Notes under the pieces: generated by a model
Database searches by the model: none
What the model was told of the DNA's origin: nothing
Seen by the model: the letters and a program-made list of their open reading frames with translations, nothing else
Assembly: GCF_900094585.1 (NCBI RefSeq)
Contig: NZ_FMAG01000001.1
Coordinates: forward strand, 1,068,530-1,132,529
Length of the DNA stretch: 64,000 bases
DNA from: Martinezella multihospitum
Lineage (GTDB): Bacteria; Pseudomonadota; Alphaproteobacteria; Rhizobiales; Rhizobiaceae
Direction: 5' to 3'
Made by a program: the position numbers and the translations under genes
Shown: positions 43,377-52,760 of the stretch, one piece after another
How the letters are laid out: each line of letters opens with the position of its first letter
How positions within the stretch are numbered: position 1 is the stretch's first letter

Positions 43377-43386
43377 ACATGGTTGA
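43377..43386. promoter_or_regulatory. CATTCGAATG palindrome upstream of the PhnF-like gene
   Basis: A perfect 10-bp palindrome, identical to 39325-39334, lies 16 bases before the regulator start. A half-site-like GAATTCGG follows at 43385 to about 43398. It suggests autoregulation by the GntR/UTRA protein. Confidence 0.5.
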
Positions 43387-43401
43387 ATTCGGAAGGCAGG
43401 C

Positions 43402-44160
43402 ATGGAGAAGAAATTGCTGCACGGGCAATGGCAACAGGTCGAAAGCGATATTGCGGAGGATATCCTGACCGGTCGCCTGTCACCAAAGGCGCAGCTTCCG
43501 ACGGAAGCCGACCTGATGGAGCGGTTCGGCGTCGGACGACACACCATTAGGCGCGCCATTTCCCGTCTCGAAAGCCGGGGGCTCGTGCTGGTCGAGCAGG
43601 GGCGCGGAACCTTTGTCAGGGATAGTCGCCTTGATTACCGCCTGTCCGAACGCACGCGCTTCTCCCAAAATCTGCTCGATCAGGGCAGGGAGCCGCTCGG
43701 CCAGGCCATTCATGAAGAGGTGGTTCCTGCCTCCGAGATGATCGCGGAGGCTTTGCGGCTTCCCTATGGCGAACCCGTCTACCATATCGTCCGCCGGGGT
43801 TTTGCCGACGAGGAGCCGATCAACTATTCGCATGCCTATTATCCCGTGCGTCGCTTTCCGGGCTTTGACGAGGCGCGGCGCAGCGGGCGAAGCGTGACCG
43901 TCATTCTGGCCGAGTACGGCATCCCAGACTATATCCGCCTGCGCACCGATATCGTCGTCCGTCTGCCGACGAGCGAAGAGGCGAAGCAGCTCTGCCAGTC
44001 CATGTCTCAGCCGGTGGCTGTGTCGAGAAAGGTGGACGTCGATCTCAAGGGCACGCCGATTTCCTATTCGGAGTCGGTCTGGCCAGGCGAGCGTGTGCAG
44101 TTCTCGATCGATAATACCAGCCAGCTTCTGGACGTGCTTGCGCGCGGCGACGCGGGCTGA
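43402..44160 (+). CDS. PhnF-like GntR/UTRA transcriptional regulator
   Basis: The 252-residue protein has a GntR winged helix (LPTEADLMERFGVGRHTIRR) at about residues 30-75. A UTRA effector domain follows from about 85, containing LSERTRFSQNLLDQGREP, which closely resembles E. coli PhnF. GGAAGG precedes the ATG. It is divergent from the transport genes and near the phn genes, and is the best candidate to bind the CATTCGAATG-type operators. The effector is probably a substrate or intermediate of the system. Confidence 0.87.
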   Translation: MEKKLLHGQWQQVESDIAEDILTGRLSPKAQLPTEADLMERFGVGRHTIRRAISRLESRGLVLVEQGRGTFVRDSRLDYRLSERTRFSQNLLDQGREPLGQAIHEEVVPASEMIAEALRLPYGEPVYHIVRRGFADEEPINYSHAYYPVRRFPGFDEARRSGRSVTVILAEYGIPDYIRLRTDIVVRLPTSEEAKQLCQSMSQPVAVSRKVDVDLKGTPISYSESVWPGERVQFSIDNTSQLLDVLARGDAG

Positions 44161-44261
44161 ACAGATCGGTTCCGTGCGACTGGGTCTCTTCAGAGCCTGA
44201 ATGACGTGTCTGCCGCGCTATGCTAATATTGCGCTTTATCAGGCGCGCAGCGGGTGATGCG

Positions 44262-45083
44262 ATGTTGGAGGCAGACAAGGTATTCGCTGGCTCGATTCCG
44301 GAAAATTACGACCGCCATATGGTGCCGTTGATATTCGAGCCTTACGCGGCAGATATCGCCCGACGAGCAGCGTCCTTACGGCCTGGCGCGGTGTTGGAAA
44401 TCGCTGCAGGCACCGGCGCTGTCACCCGCGCATTGGCGCCGAAGCTATCCTCCGGCGCAAGCTATGTCGTCACCGACCTCAACCAGCCGATGCTCGATTA
44501 CGCCGCTTCGCGGCAGGCTCCCGACAGCCGCATCACTTGGCGGCAGGCGGATGCTCAGTCGCTGCCCTTCGAAAATGCGTCCTTCGATCTCGTCTTTTGC
44601 CAGTTCGGCGCCATGTTTTTTCCGGACCGCATCTCGGCCTATCGCGAGGCAAACCGTGTTCTGAAGCCCGGCGGATATTTCCTGTTCAACGTCTGGGATC
44701 GCATCGAGGAGAACATATTCGCGGATGACGTCACGAACGCGCTTGCACGGATTTTTCCGAACGATCCGCCACGCTTTCTGGCGCGCACTCCGCACGGCTA
44801 CCACGATGTGGATCGGATTCGCGGCGATCTCGAGAGCGCGGGTTTCTCCGAAATCGTGATCGAAACGAGAGCCGAACAAAGCCGGGCATCCTCACCGCGT
44901 CTTCCGGCCGTCGCTTATTGTCAGGGGACTCTGCTTCGCAACGAAATCGAGGCCAGAGATGCGGGGAAGCTGCAGGCTGCAACGGACTATGCCGCCGCCG
45001 CGATCGAAGCCAGACACGGTAGCGGTGACGTTGCTGCCAAAATTCAGGCACATATCATTCTGGCGACGGCCTATCCTGCCTAA
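44262..45083 (+). CDS. Class I SAM-dependent methyltransferase
   Basis: The 273-residue protein has SAM motif I, VLEIAAGTGAVTRALA, near residue 47. Motif II is PFENASFDLVFCQFGAMFF, and the post-motif VLKPGGYFLFNVWD follows. This is a UbiE/Methyltransf_11-type fold. It stands alone between the PhnF-like gene and an acyltransferase gene. The substrate is unknown. The start at 44262 gives the usual N-terminus; upstream codons lack a good ribosome site. Confidence 0.85.
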   Translation: MLEADKVFAGSIPENYDRHMVPLIFEPYAADIARRAASLRPGAVLEIAAGTGAVTRALAPKLSSGASYVVTDLNQPMLDYAASRQAPDSRITWRQADAQSLPFENASFDLVFCQFGAMFFPDRISAYREANRVLKPGGYFLFNVWDRIEENIFADDVTNALARIFPNDPPRFLARTPHGYHDVDRIRGDLESAGFSEIVIETRAEQSRASSPRLPAVAYCQGTLLRNEIEARDAGKLQAATDYAAAAIEARHGSGDVAAKIQAHIILATAYPA

Positions 45084-45289
45084 AGTCTGAAAGATTAACT
45101 GAAGAATAACTATAATCTAAAGCAGGATTGCCGATTTATGCATATTTATGCATGCGGCGACGAGTTGTTATATTGTCTTGGATACCAAATGGAGATCCAA
45201 GGCAATATTCGCTGAGCTTTCTGGTGAGGTTTTATAAGGAAATACCTGAGGGACGGGATGCGGGCAGCAATGCCGGCAAATCCGCTCAC

Positions 45290-46390
45290 ATGCTCCAGAA
45301 TCTTCAGGTGTTGCGCGCGCTCGCAGCCTCCTCCGTCGTCATCGCCCACGCTCTGCACGAGACTGGGCCGTTGGCCGCAGAGACGGGGCGCGCGGCGGTC
45401 GATGGTTCCGCGTGGAATCTTGGTTTCGGAGTCGATATTTTCTTCGTCCTCTCCGGCTTCATCATGATGCATACGGCTGCTGCCGAATTCGGCAAAAGCG
45501 GCGCTTCATTGCGCTTCTTCCTGCGGCGCTGCGCACGCGTGATCCCGCTTTACTGGCTGCTGACGAGTACCCTGCTGCTCGGCGCGTTGGTGGCGCCCTC
45601 GCTGCTCGCCGTGCCCATCGGCTCTCTGCAGCATGTCCTGGCATCCTATTTCTTCATTCCCTCCGGGCGTGGGATGGATGAGATCAGGCCGGTGCTCGCC
45701 CTGGCCTGGACGCTGAACTACGAGATGCTGTTCTATGTGTTCTTTGCCGCCGCGCTGCTGTTGCCGATAAGGCCGGGTGTCGTTTGGCTATCGGTACTGA
45801 TGATCGGCATGGCGCTGGTCGGGAGGCTCGTTGATCCGAACCATATTCAGATCGCTTTCTGGACGAGCCCGATCATTCTGGAGTTCCTGTTCGGCGTCTA
45901 TGTTGCCCTGATCTTTCGGCGCGGCGTCAGGATCGGTGCTGCGGCGGCACTCGGGCTGATCGCCATCGGGCTCATCGGCTTCGTACACGTCTCCGCACCT
46001 TGGGACGACGCGGCCTTGCCGCAATTTCTGCGGAGCGGCTTGCCCGCAGCCCTGTTCGTTCTGGTGGCCGCAATTGGTCCCGTCCTGCCGCGCAAGCGGA
46101 TTGTCCTATGGGGCGTCGCTTTGGGCGACGCCTCCTATAGTCTCTACCTCGCGCATCCTTTTATCCTCAGGCCAATGCGGGCCGTTTGGGCGAAGCTGAT
46201 CGGTGGGGCTCTGCCGCTTGGGCTATTCGTCGTCTTCGCTTCGCTTGTCGCCGCTCTATTTGCGCTGATGCTATTCCGATATGTGGAGAAGCCGCTTACA
46301 TCCAGCGTTCAGAGCCTCGTGCTCCGGCAAGGGCAGCGGAAGCGCCCATCGGACGGGGCTCTCCCAGCTGCTGATACCGAGAAGGCTTGA
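45290..46390 (+). CDS. Acyltransferase 3-family membrane protein (OafA/ExoZ-like)
   Basis: The roughly 366-residue protein has about ten hydrophobic helices. It has the family opening LQVLRALAASSVVIAHALHE with the conserved His, and the RxxR-like FFLRRCARVIPLYWLL. The late motif is DASYSLYLAHPFILRP. Members O-acetylate or O-succinylate surface polysaccharides and other molecules. The start is uncertain: the ATG at 45290 fits the family N-terminus but lacks a clear ribosome site, and the frame is open upstream. Confidence 0.85.
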   Translation: MLQNLQVLRALAASSVVIAHALHETGPLAAETGRAAVDGSAWNLGFGVDIFFVLSGFIMMHTAAAEFGKSGASLRFFLRRCARVIPLYWLLTSTLLLGALVAPSLLAVPIGSLQHVLASYFFIPSGRGMDEIRPVLALAWTLNYEMLFYVFFAAALLLPIRPGVVWLSVLMIGMALVGRLVDPNHIQIAFWTSPIILEFLFGVYVALIFRRGVRIGAAAALGLIAIGLIGFVHVSAPWDDAALPQFLRSGLPAALFVLVAAIGPVLPRKRIVLWGVALGDASYSLYLAHPFILRPMRAVWAKLIGGALPLGLFVVFASLVAALFALMLFRYVEKPLTSSVQSLVLRQGQRKRPSDGALPAADTEKA

Positions 46391-46393
46391 CGC

Positions 46394-48442
46394 TCAGGCA
46401 ACTCGCCTTCCACGAAGGTAATCGGCATGGTTCGCTGCCGCCGAGGCTATGGCATCCAGCTGCGTTGCGGCGCGGATCACGGTGTGACGTGCGGGCGCCT
46501 CGGGTTGATCGATCCGGTACGACAGATGGCGGGCGGCGGCGCGCGAGACTTTTGCGAGACGGGCCGGATCGCCGCGGCCGAGCTGGCGCAGCACGATATC
46601 CAGTGGTTTGGCCAGAAGAGGATGTTCTCTTCCCAGTTCGGCGAGCGTGATCGTAGCCTCGCCGATCGTAAGTGCGGCAAGCATTCCGCGCAGATCCTCC
46701 TCGGCCTGTATTTGCGAGACACCAGCATTCGTCGCGGCCTGGCCTGCCAGGCGGTCGGCCGTCCTGCTCAGCCAATGCTCTCTCGTCCAATGGGCCGGAG
46801 ACTGGCCGATATCCGCCAGGTCGCGCAGCGCGGCACGCTGCAGGCGTCGTCTCTTTGCCGGCAGGTTGGATGGAAAGAGAAGCGTGAAGACGAGCACGCC
46901 CGCTCCGACGCCGAGGATCAGCGCCAGGGCACCGTTCATGAAAGAAGCCGCATCGACGCGGCTGGTATTATCCGGGCCGACCAGATCCAGAAACAGGAAG
47001 GCAAAGCTCGTTGCCACGGCGGCAGTGCGGACGTTGCGCATGGCGAGCCCCGTTGCAAACATGATGATGCCGATGACGATGGCCAGCTCGGTAAAATCTG
47101 ACAGCATCGGCAGGACGGCGAAATTGCAGATCGCTGCCGCAATCACCGCGACGAGTCCGCCTTTGAGGAAACCCATCCCACCGACCACCGGATTGGGCCG
47201 GGTGGCAAACAGGGCACAGATGACACCGAGGATGACAATGAAGCTCGGACCGGATGGCCAGGCGGTTGCGATCCAGAACCACGATCCGATGAGGATGGCG
47301 ACGAAGGTGCGGATACCGTTTTGGACAGCGTCGCGATGATCGACGTGGAAGGAGAGCCTGAGCCTTGAGGACGGGGCCTTCTCGTCCGAGAACAGGGCCT
47401 GGCGCGTGAGTGCGCCATGGACGGCTTCGAGCAGCCTGTCGAGGTGATCCAGGATCAGAAGCCGAGGCGGGATCGCATGGCCGGAGGTGACGACAGTTTC
47501 GGAGAGTGCAATCCGCACATCTGCCCGCAATGCGGCAATAGTATTAGGATCGACCGATGATGCGGAGCAGATGGTGTCGAGCGTCATAGCTGTTTTCTCG
47601 ACGAGAGGTTCATCGAGATCCCGTCTCGTTGCGAGATGTTCGCGCAGAGATTGGGCGATCGCCATTTGGGTCAGCATCGCGACTGTGGCACCGCGCAAAT
47701 GGCCAAAACGGCTACGCACGGAACGGGAGCTTGCCGCGGCATATTCTGCCGCGACATCCAGTTCCAACGCGCCCGTCAGCAGCCGCTGGAAACCCGAAGT
47801 GTTGACCTGGCCGCGCAATGCGCGCGCGCAGAGATCGGAGACCTGGCGGAGATATGACGCCAGACGGTTCTGGGTCTCCTGCAGCGGCGTGCCGGGCGCG
47901 AAGACGGTGGTAAAAACCGCTTCCGTCATGATCCCGAGGGCGATGTAGATCACCCGTGCCACCGCAATGTCGAAGACCTCCAGCGGTGAGCTGATGGAAT
48001 CGAAGGCGATGATAGCCGCGGTGTATCCTGCCAACACGGCACCGTAGGAGCGGAAATTGCGCAAGCCGGTGGCGAGCGCGGTGCACACTCCAAGCCATAG
48101 GGCGAGGAATAGAATGAACAGCTCCGGCACCTGCGCGAAAAGCGCCACCATCGTTACTGCGGCGACGGCTCCGATGATCGTGCCCAAAATTCTGTACTGG
48201 CCTTTTGAAAGGCTCATGCCACGGTTGGATTGAGCAACGATCCAGACCGTCATCGGCGCCCATTTCGGATCGTCGAGATTGAGCAGGAAGGCGATGTAGA
48301 GCGCGACGAGCGACGCCGCTGTCGTTCGTAGCGCGAAACCCACTGCCGGCCACGTCAGCCATGGCGGCAGCGCAAGCCCATGTGCCACAGAGCTGAATAG
48401 TCTTGTTGAATTAAGAGGTGCCACGGTCATGTGCGTAGCCAT
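46394..48442 (-). CDS. FUSC-family (aromatic-acid exporter-like) membrane protein
   Basis: The roughly 682-residue protein has two membrane blocks: residues 20-170 with about five to six helices (WAPMTVWIVAQSNRGMSLSK is the FUSC signature) and residues 365-520 (GIRTFVAILIGSWFWIATAW). Each block is followed by a cytoplasmic helical part. This layout matches the AaeB/YccS efflux family. It is divergent from a LysR gene, as aaeB is from aaeR, which suggests export of aromatic acids. The upstream frame extension to 49291 is antisense to that LysR gene and is rejected. The start may be 48442 or 48430. Confidence 0.85.
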   Translation of the reverse strand: MATHMTVAPLNSTRLFSSVAHGLALPPWLTWPAVGFALRTTAASLVALYIAFLLNLDDPKWAPMTVWIVAQSNRGMSLSKGQYRILGTIIGAVAAVTMVALFAQVPELFILFLALWLGVCTALATGLRNFRSYGAVLAGYTAAIIAFDSISSPLEVFDIAVARVIYIALGIMTEAVFTTVFAPGTPLQETQNRLASYLRQVSDLCARALRGQVNTSGFQRLLTGALELDVAAEYAAASSRSVRSRFGHLRGATVAMLTQMAIAQSLREHLATRRDLDEPLVEKTAMTLDTICSASSVDPNTIAALRADVRIALSETVVTSGHAIPPRLLILDHLDRLLEAVHGALTRQALFSDEKAPSSRLRLSFHVDHRDAVQNGIRTFVAILIGSWFWIATAWPSGPSFIVILGVICALFATRPNPVVGGMGFLKGGLVAVIAAAICNFAVLPMLSDFTELAIVIGIIMFATGLAMRNVRTAAVATSFAFLFLDLVGPDNTSRVDAASFMNGALALILGVGAGVLVFTLLFPSNLPAKRRRLQRAALRDLADIGQSPAHWTREHWLSRTADRLAGQAATNAGVSQIQAEEDLRGMLAALTIGEATITLAELGREHPLLAKPLDIVLRQLGRGDPARLAKVSRAAARHLSYRIDQPEAPARHTVIRAATQLDAIASAAANHADYLRGRRVA

Positions 48443-48508
48443 AACGATATGGACGAATAAGGAGAATGGCGTAAATTCAAGATATATTGTTGCTGAAAAC
48501 GGTAGAAT

Positions 48509-49411
48509 ATGGTCATGGACCTCGAGAGCATTCGGATTTTTCTGCGCGTCGTGGAACGCGGCAGTTTCACGGCCGCTGCGACGCAGATGCGGCTGCCTTT
48601 GACGAGCGTCAGCCGCCGCGTGAAACAGCTGGAGGACGATCTCGGCGTTCAATTGTTGTACCGCACGACCCGGCGCGTATCGGTCACGGATGCCGGGCGC
48701 GACTATTACGAGCGCTGCATCAGGGCGGAAGAGATCCTGGAGGAGGCGGATCAGACTGCACGCGCGGTGCGCATCGAGCCGCAGGGAATGCTGCGCGTCC
48801 TCATGCCTTATACGCTCGGCCTGAGCGTCGTGGAGCCAAGGCTGGGCGAGTTTCGCCAGCACTATCAAAAGGTGCAGCTGGCCCTGACTTACGACAACTA
48901 TCCCCTCGACCTGATCGAGCATGGCTTCGACGTGGCGCTGCGAACCGGACCGCTCACCGATTCCGGCTATTCTGTGCGCACGCTCGGACGGTCTCGCGCT
49001 CATCTTGCCGCAAGCCCCGCCTATCTCGACAGGTTCGGCCGCCCGGAACGTCCACAGGATCTCAGAGAGCATGCCATCATGATCATGGGTGCCGGGACAT
49101 CTTTGGCGACGGTGCGCTTGCTCGATGAGGCCAGCAATGTGGCCGAGGTCGTCGTCAAGCCGATCCTGATGTCGAACGAGGTAACGACCATCATCCGCCA
49201 GGCCGTCGCCGGCGCAGGCATAGCGCTGGTATCGCCTCAACTCGCTGCGCAGCACTTTGCGCGCGGCGAACTCGAAGCGGTTCTCCCACAATGGCAGCGT
49301 GCCGATGATATCGAGCTCAATGCGCTCTTTCCAAGACGTGCCACGTCGGATCGCAAGGTGCGCAGTTTCGTCGATTTTCTCGCCGAGGTGTTCAAGGATT
49401 GGCGGGGGTAG
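48509..49411 (+). CDS. LysR-family regulator
   Basis: The 300-residue regulator has a helix-turn-helix at about residues 17-42 (SFTAAATQMRLPLTSVSRRV) and an effector domain of the CrgA/AaeR-like type (DYYERCIRAEEILEEAD; YPLDLIEHGFDVALRTGPL). It lies 66 bp from the FUSC exporter start in divergent orientation and probably controls it. It ends 7 bp from the convergent CDF gene. Confidence 0.9.
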   Translation: MVMDLESIRIFLRVVERGSFTAAATQMRLPLTSVSRRVKQLEDDLGVQLLYRTTRRVSVTDAGRDYYERCIRAEEILEEADQTARAVRIEPQGMLRVLMPYTLGLSVVEPRLGEFRQHYQKVQLALTYDNYPLDLIEHGFDVALRTGPLTDSGYSVRTLGRSRAHLAASPAYLDRFGRPERPQDLREHAIMIMGAGTSLATVRLLDEASNVAEVVVKPILMSNEVTTIIRQAVAGAGIALVSPQLAAQHFARGELEAVLPQWQRADDIELNALFPRRATSDRKVRSFVDFLAEVFKDWRG

Positions 49412-49418
49412 CGGCCGC

Positions 49419-50345
49419 TCAATCGGCCCATTCCGGGTCCGTCGTAAAAGCGATCGTCAGCCAGCGGTCCGGCCCTTCGTCGCCGATCGCTTCGCCGATC
49501 TGGTCGCGGATATGGTCCCATTCCTCCAGCTTCTTCGCCGGTCCATCCGGTGGAACAATGAAGTAGAGCTCGATCTGCTTGCCGCGGCCGACCCGCGCGA
49601 CATAGGAGCGGTAGGATAAGAAATCGTAGCGTCGAACTATGTCGGTCGCGACGCGATCAACATGTTCCCGAAGATCCGCAGGTGTCACGAGCAGGATGTC
49701 GGCGAATGCCTGCTTGATCGTTCCGATCGGCATGGGAATGACGATGAGGCAGACGAGAGCCAGAGCGACCGGATCGACATAGGGCGACATCCATTGCAGG
49801 CTTGTTCCCTGAATGAAAAAGCCGAAGATGAAGGCGAGTAGCAGTGCGCCGCTCAGGCAGCCTGTCATGATCCAGGCCTTGGCGTCCAGTGCGATGAAAT
49901 TGGATCTGAGCATCTTGTTTGCGCGGTTGCCATAGGCCGCCATCAGGACGGCGATGATCATGGTCAGCACCGCGTAGATGATGGCTTGATCGAAAGAGAG
50001 AGGACGGCCGCCGGCCATGATGCTGCCGATGGCGTTGATCAGGGCATAGATCGCGGCTCCCGTCAGGAGAACGCCATTGAGGCCAAGCACCATGGGCTCG
50101 AGGTGCCAGAAGCCCATGGTGAAATGCTTGGCGAATTTGCCGGCGGGTGTCGTGTTCGTCGCTGACGATATGATCAGATTGGAAACGATCAATGCAACGA
50201 TCGTCATGCTTGCATCGGTGAGCGCGTAGACGCCGTCAAAGACGATCGCATAGGAGCCGGAGAGAATGCCGAAGACGATACCGGCGACGGCCAGAACGAA
50301 GGTCACGATGATGGAAATGCGCAGGACGCTTTGTTCGGTCGTCAC
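49419..50345 (-). CDS. Cation diffusion facilitator family transporter
   Basis: The 308-residue inner-membrane protein has about six helices in residues 8-210. Metal-site residues are seen in FDGVYALTDASMTI, and KFAKHFTMGFWHLEPM is the linking motif. The cytoplasmic C-terminal domain includes VDRVATDIVRRYDFLSYRSY. CDF proteins export divalent metals in exchange for protons; the metal here is not clear. The start is a GTG at 50345-50343 with AGGGGA upstream. Confidence 0.87.
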   Translation of the reverse strand: MTTEQSVLRISIIVTFVLAVAGIVFGILSGSYAIVFDGVYALTDASMTIVALIVSNLIISSATNTTPAGKFAKHFTMGFWHLEPMVLGLNGVLLTGAAIYALINAIGSIMAGGRPLSFDQAIIYAVLTMIIAVLMAAYGNRANKMLRSNFIALDAKAWIMTGCLSGALLLAFIFGFFIQGTSLQWMSPYVDPVALALVCLIVIPMPIGTIKQAFADILLVTPADLREHVDRVATDIVRRYDFLSYRSYVARVGRGKQIELYFIVPPDGPAKKLEEWDHIRDQIGEAIGDEGPDRWLTIAFTTDPEWAD

Positions 50346-50493
50346 TTCTTAATCCCCTGCCAGAGTGCGGCATGCGCTTCGGATAATCTGGCATGCACGC
50401 CAGACTTCTATCGCGTCATATGTCCCAAGCCAATCGAGATGGTTCTGTCATGAAATACCTCTTCAAGCGTAAGCTGAGAGGCACTCAATCACC

Positions 50494-51375
50494 TCAGGAT
50501 CGGCGTGGTCTCTCGTTCTCGCCCTGCCGTCGAAACTCGCTCGGCGTGACGCCCACGAGCTTCTTGAAGTCACGGGCAAAATGGAATGGATCGGGGTAGC
50601 CGCATCTGGCGGCGATCTTGCCGATCTGCTCATCCGTTACCACCAGCAGCCGCTTGGCGGTATTTACGCGCTCGTGCCGCAGCCAGTCCATAGGCGTCGT
50701 TCCCGTTCTCTGACGGAAGCGTCGGAACAGTTGTGCCTGGCTGAGATTGGCGGCCGGCGCGAGCTCCGCCACCGTCCAGGCGTGCGCCAGATCGGCTCGA
50801 ACTGCCTCCATGACCCGCTGCAGGCGCTGAACGGCGCCGCCTGCATCGCCATTGTGGGCCTGCTCCGATACCAATGAAGAGATCAACTGGGCGAGCAAGG
50901 CGAAGCACTGGCTGTCGGCAAAGAAGCCTCTTCCTTCCACTTCACCGAGGATTCCCTCGAATAAGCCTTGTAGATTGTGCACGGCCTTCATGTCGAAAAC
51001 CGGATTGGCGACCACGCCAAGGCTGTCAAACAGGGTGTCGAGCCCATGTCCGACAAACCCCACCCACAGATAGGACCAGTGCGCATGCCGCGGCTCGCAC
51101 CGATGCGAATACAACATCGAGGAGTCCAGCCAGGCGATCGTCCCCTCATGCAGCAGGCTGGAGACCCCGTTGACCTGCAACAGGCCTTTTCCGCTGAGAG
51201 TAAGGATCAGGGTGTGATGATTGAAGCGGTGGGCGATCGGCATTTCCGCTGGCATGCAGATCCGGCGCCCGGCGGCGAGAAGCGTGTAAGGAAAGGCACG
51301 AGACAACTTGCCCGGAGTCTGAAAGAAGACGTCGTCGAGGGGGAGGGGTTCTGGTGAAGTCGCTTGATCGGTCAT
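50494..51375 (-). CDS. AraC-family transcriptional regulator
   Basis: The 293-residue protein has an N-terminal cupin-type sensor (AHRFNHHTLILTLSGKGLLQ) and a C-terminal double helix-turn-helix. Its helices are ANLSQAQLFRRFRQRTGTTP and IGKIAARCGYPDPFHFARDF. It is divergent from the P450-ferredoxin pair with 123 bp between starts, so it probably activates those genes in response to the P450 substrate or product. Confidence 0.9.
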   Translation of the reverse strand: MTDQATSPEPLPLDDVFFQTPGKLSRAFPYTLLAAGRRICMPAEMPIAHRFNHHTLILTLSGKGLLQVNGVSSLLHEGTIAWLDSSMLYSHRCEPRHAHWSYLWVGFVGHGLDTLFDSLGVVANPVFDMKAVHNLQGLFEGILGEVEGRGFFADSQCFALLAQLISSLVSEQAHNGDAGGAVQRLQRVMEAVRADLAHAWTVAELAPAANLSQAQLFRRFRQRTGTTPMDWLRHERVNTAKRLLVVTDEQIGKIAARCGYPDPFHFARDFKKLVGVTPSEFRRQGENERPRRS

Positions 51376-51498
51376 GGCGACCTAACCCTATTGGGGAATG
51401 AGAGTTTTATCCATATGGCTGCGGTTGGCATCCATGTCTTTTCATCCCGCGCCGCTGTATTCTAAGGCGATAAACCAGAATGGACAAAGGTCCTGATC

Positions 51499-52731
51499 AT
51501 GCCGACGGCAACCCCAGCATTCGATCCGCTCTCGCAAGCGTTCACTGACGATCCCTATGCCGCCTACCGTGAGCTGCGTGCCACTCCCGGTCCGGTCTAT
51601 TACGAGCATTTCGACATATGGCTGCTGTCGCGCTATCAGGATGTGGCCGTTGCCGCCGGTGACAAGACGCTCGTGCGCTCGCTCGAATTCTTTCTTTCCC
51701 CGGAGGAGATACAGGAGCAGAAGGTTCGGCAGAATTGGCACGACATGCCGAACCATTCGCGCTTCGTGCAATTCAGCCTCCTGGATTCCGATGGCGAAAT
51801 CCATGACCGGCTGCGCCGCAAGGTGTTCCGCGAATTTACCCCGGCACTCGTTGCGCGCCAGCGCGGCATGATACAGGATTTCGTCGACCGCCTGCTCGAC
51901 CGTCTCCTGCAAGCGGGCACGATCGATTTTGTCGAAGATCTCGCCTCGCAAGTTCCGGGCCACATCATCGGCGCGGTTCTCGGCGTGCCGGAGGAATATG
52001 CCGGGCAGTTGCGCAAGTGGTCGGAAGAGGTCGTGCAATATTTCGATGTCGATCGCAGCGCCGAGCGCAAGGCAATCGCCGAACGCGCGACGACGGAATT
52101 CTACGAACTCCTCAAGGAACTCATCGCCGAACGCGTGCGCAATCCGCGCGACGATCTTCTCTGTCGGCTGACCGAGGCGCATGTTGCAGGCGAGCTGACC
52201 GAAGACGAGCTCGTCTCCACCTGCATGCTGATCCTCATGGCCGGACACGGCTCGACCATCGATGTGCTGGGTAGCGGCATGCATGCTTTGATGCAATATC
52301 CCGATGCTCTGCACAAGCTACGCGAAACTCCGGCGGTGATGCCGACTGCCATCCAGGAAATGTTCCGCTTCGAGTCGCCGTTGCCGTTCTTCCATCGTTA
52401 TCTGACGGAAGAAAAGACGATTGCGGGCACGCCACTCCCGAAGGGCACGAAGATCGGCCTGCTCTATGGCGCGGCCAATCGTGATCCGGAGCAATTTGGC
52501 TCACCCGATGTGTTCAATGTCGAGCGTACCCCCAACCGCCATCTGGCTTTCGGCGGCGGCGCGCATTTCTGTCTCGGCAATCATCTCGCGCGGCTGGACA
52601 TGGAGATCATTTTTTCGACGCTCCTGCGCCGTACCCGCGCCATCGAGCTGTTGGATGACAATCCCGCCTACAAACGCGGGTTGTCGGTGCGCGGCCCGGA
52701 ACGCCTCGACATCAAACTCGTCGCCGCTTGA
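51499..52731 (+). CDS. Cytochrome P450 with atypical I-helix
   Basis: The 410-residue bacterial class I P450 has the heme loop HLAFGGGAHFCLGNHLAR with axial Cys358. The K-helix ExxR is seen in EMFRFESPLP. The I-helix oxygen-activation motif is normally A-G-x-D/E-T. Here it reads AGHGST (248-253), so the acid is replaced by Gly and the Thr is shifted. It is coupled with the [2Fe-2S] ferredoxin encoded 29 bp downstream. No ferredoxin reductase is in the window, so one elsewhere would be needed. The substrate is unknown. Confidence 0.92.
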   Translation: MPTATPAFDPLSQAFTDDPYAAYRELRATPGPVYYEHFDIWLLSRYQDVAVAAGDKTLVRSLEFFLSPEEIQEQKVRQNWHDMPNHSRFVQFSLLDSDGEIHDRLRRKVFREFTPALVARQRGMIQDFVDRLLDRLLQAGTIDFVEDLASQVPGHIIGAVLGVPEEYAGQLRKWSEEVVQYFDVDRSAERKAIAERATTEFYELLKELIAERVRNPRDDLLCRLTEAHVAGELTEDELVSTCMLILMAGHGSTIDVLGSGMHALMQYPDALHKLRETPAVMPTAIQEMFRFESPLPFFHRYLTEEKTIAGTPLPKGTKIGLLYGAANRDPEQFGSPDVFNVERTPNRHLAFGGGAHFCLGNHLARLDMEIIFSTLLRRTRAIELLDDNPAYKRGLSVRGPERLDIKLVAA

Positions 52732-52760
52732 GCGGATTTGCCGAAAACATGGAGAATGCA

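Noticed and set aside
48443..49291. N-terminal extension of about 280 residues on the FUSC exporter frame
   Set aside because: The segment lies antisense to the LysR gene at 48509-49411 and shows no membrane or family pattern; the family N-terminus begins near 48442.
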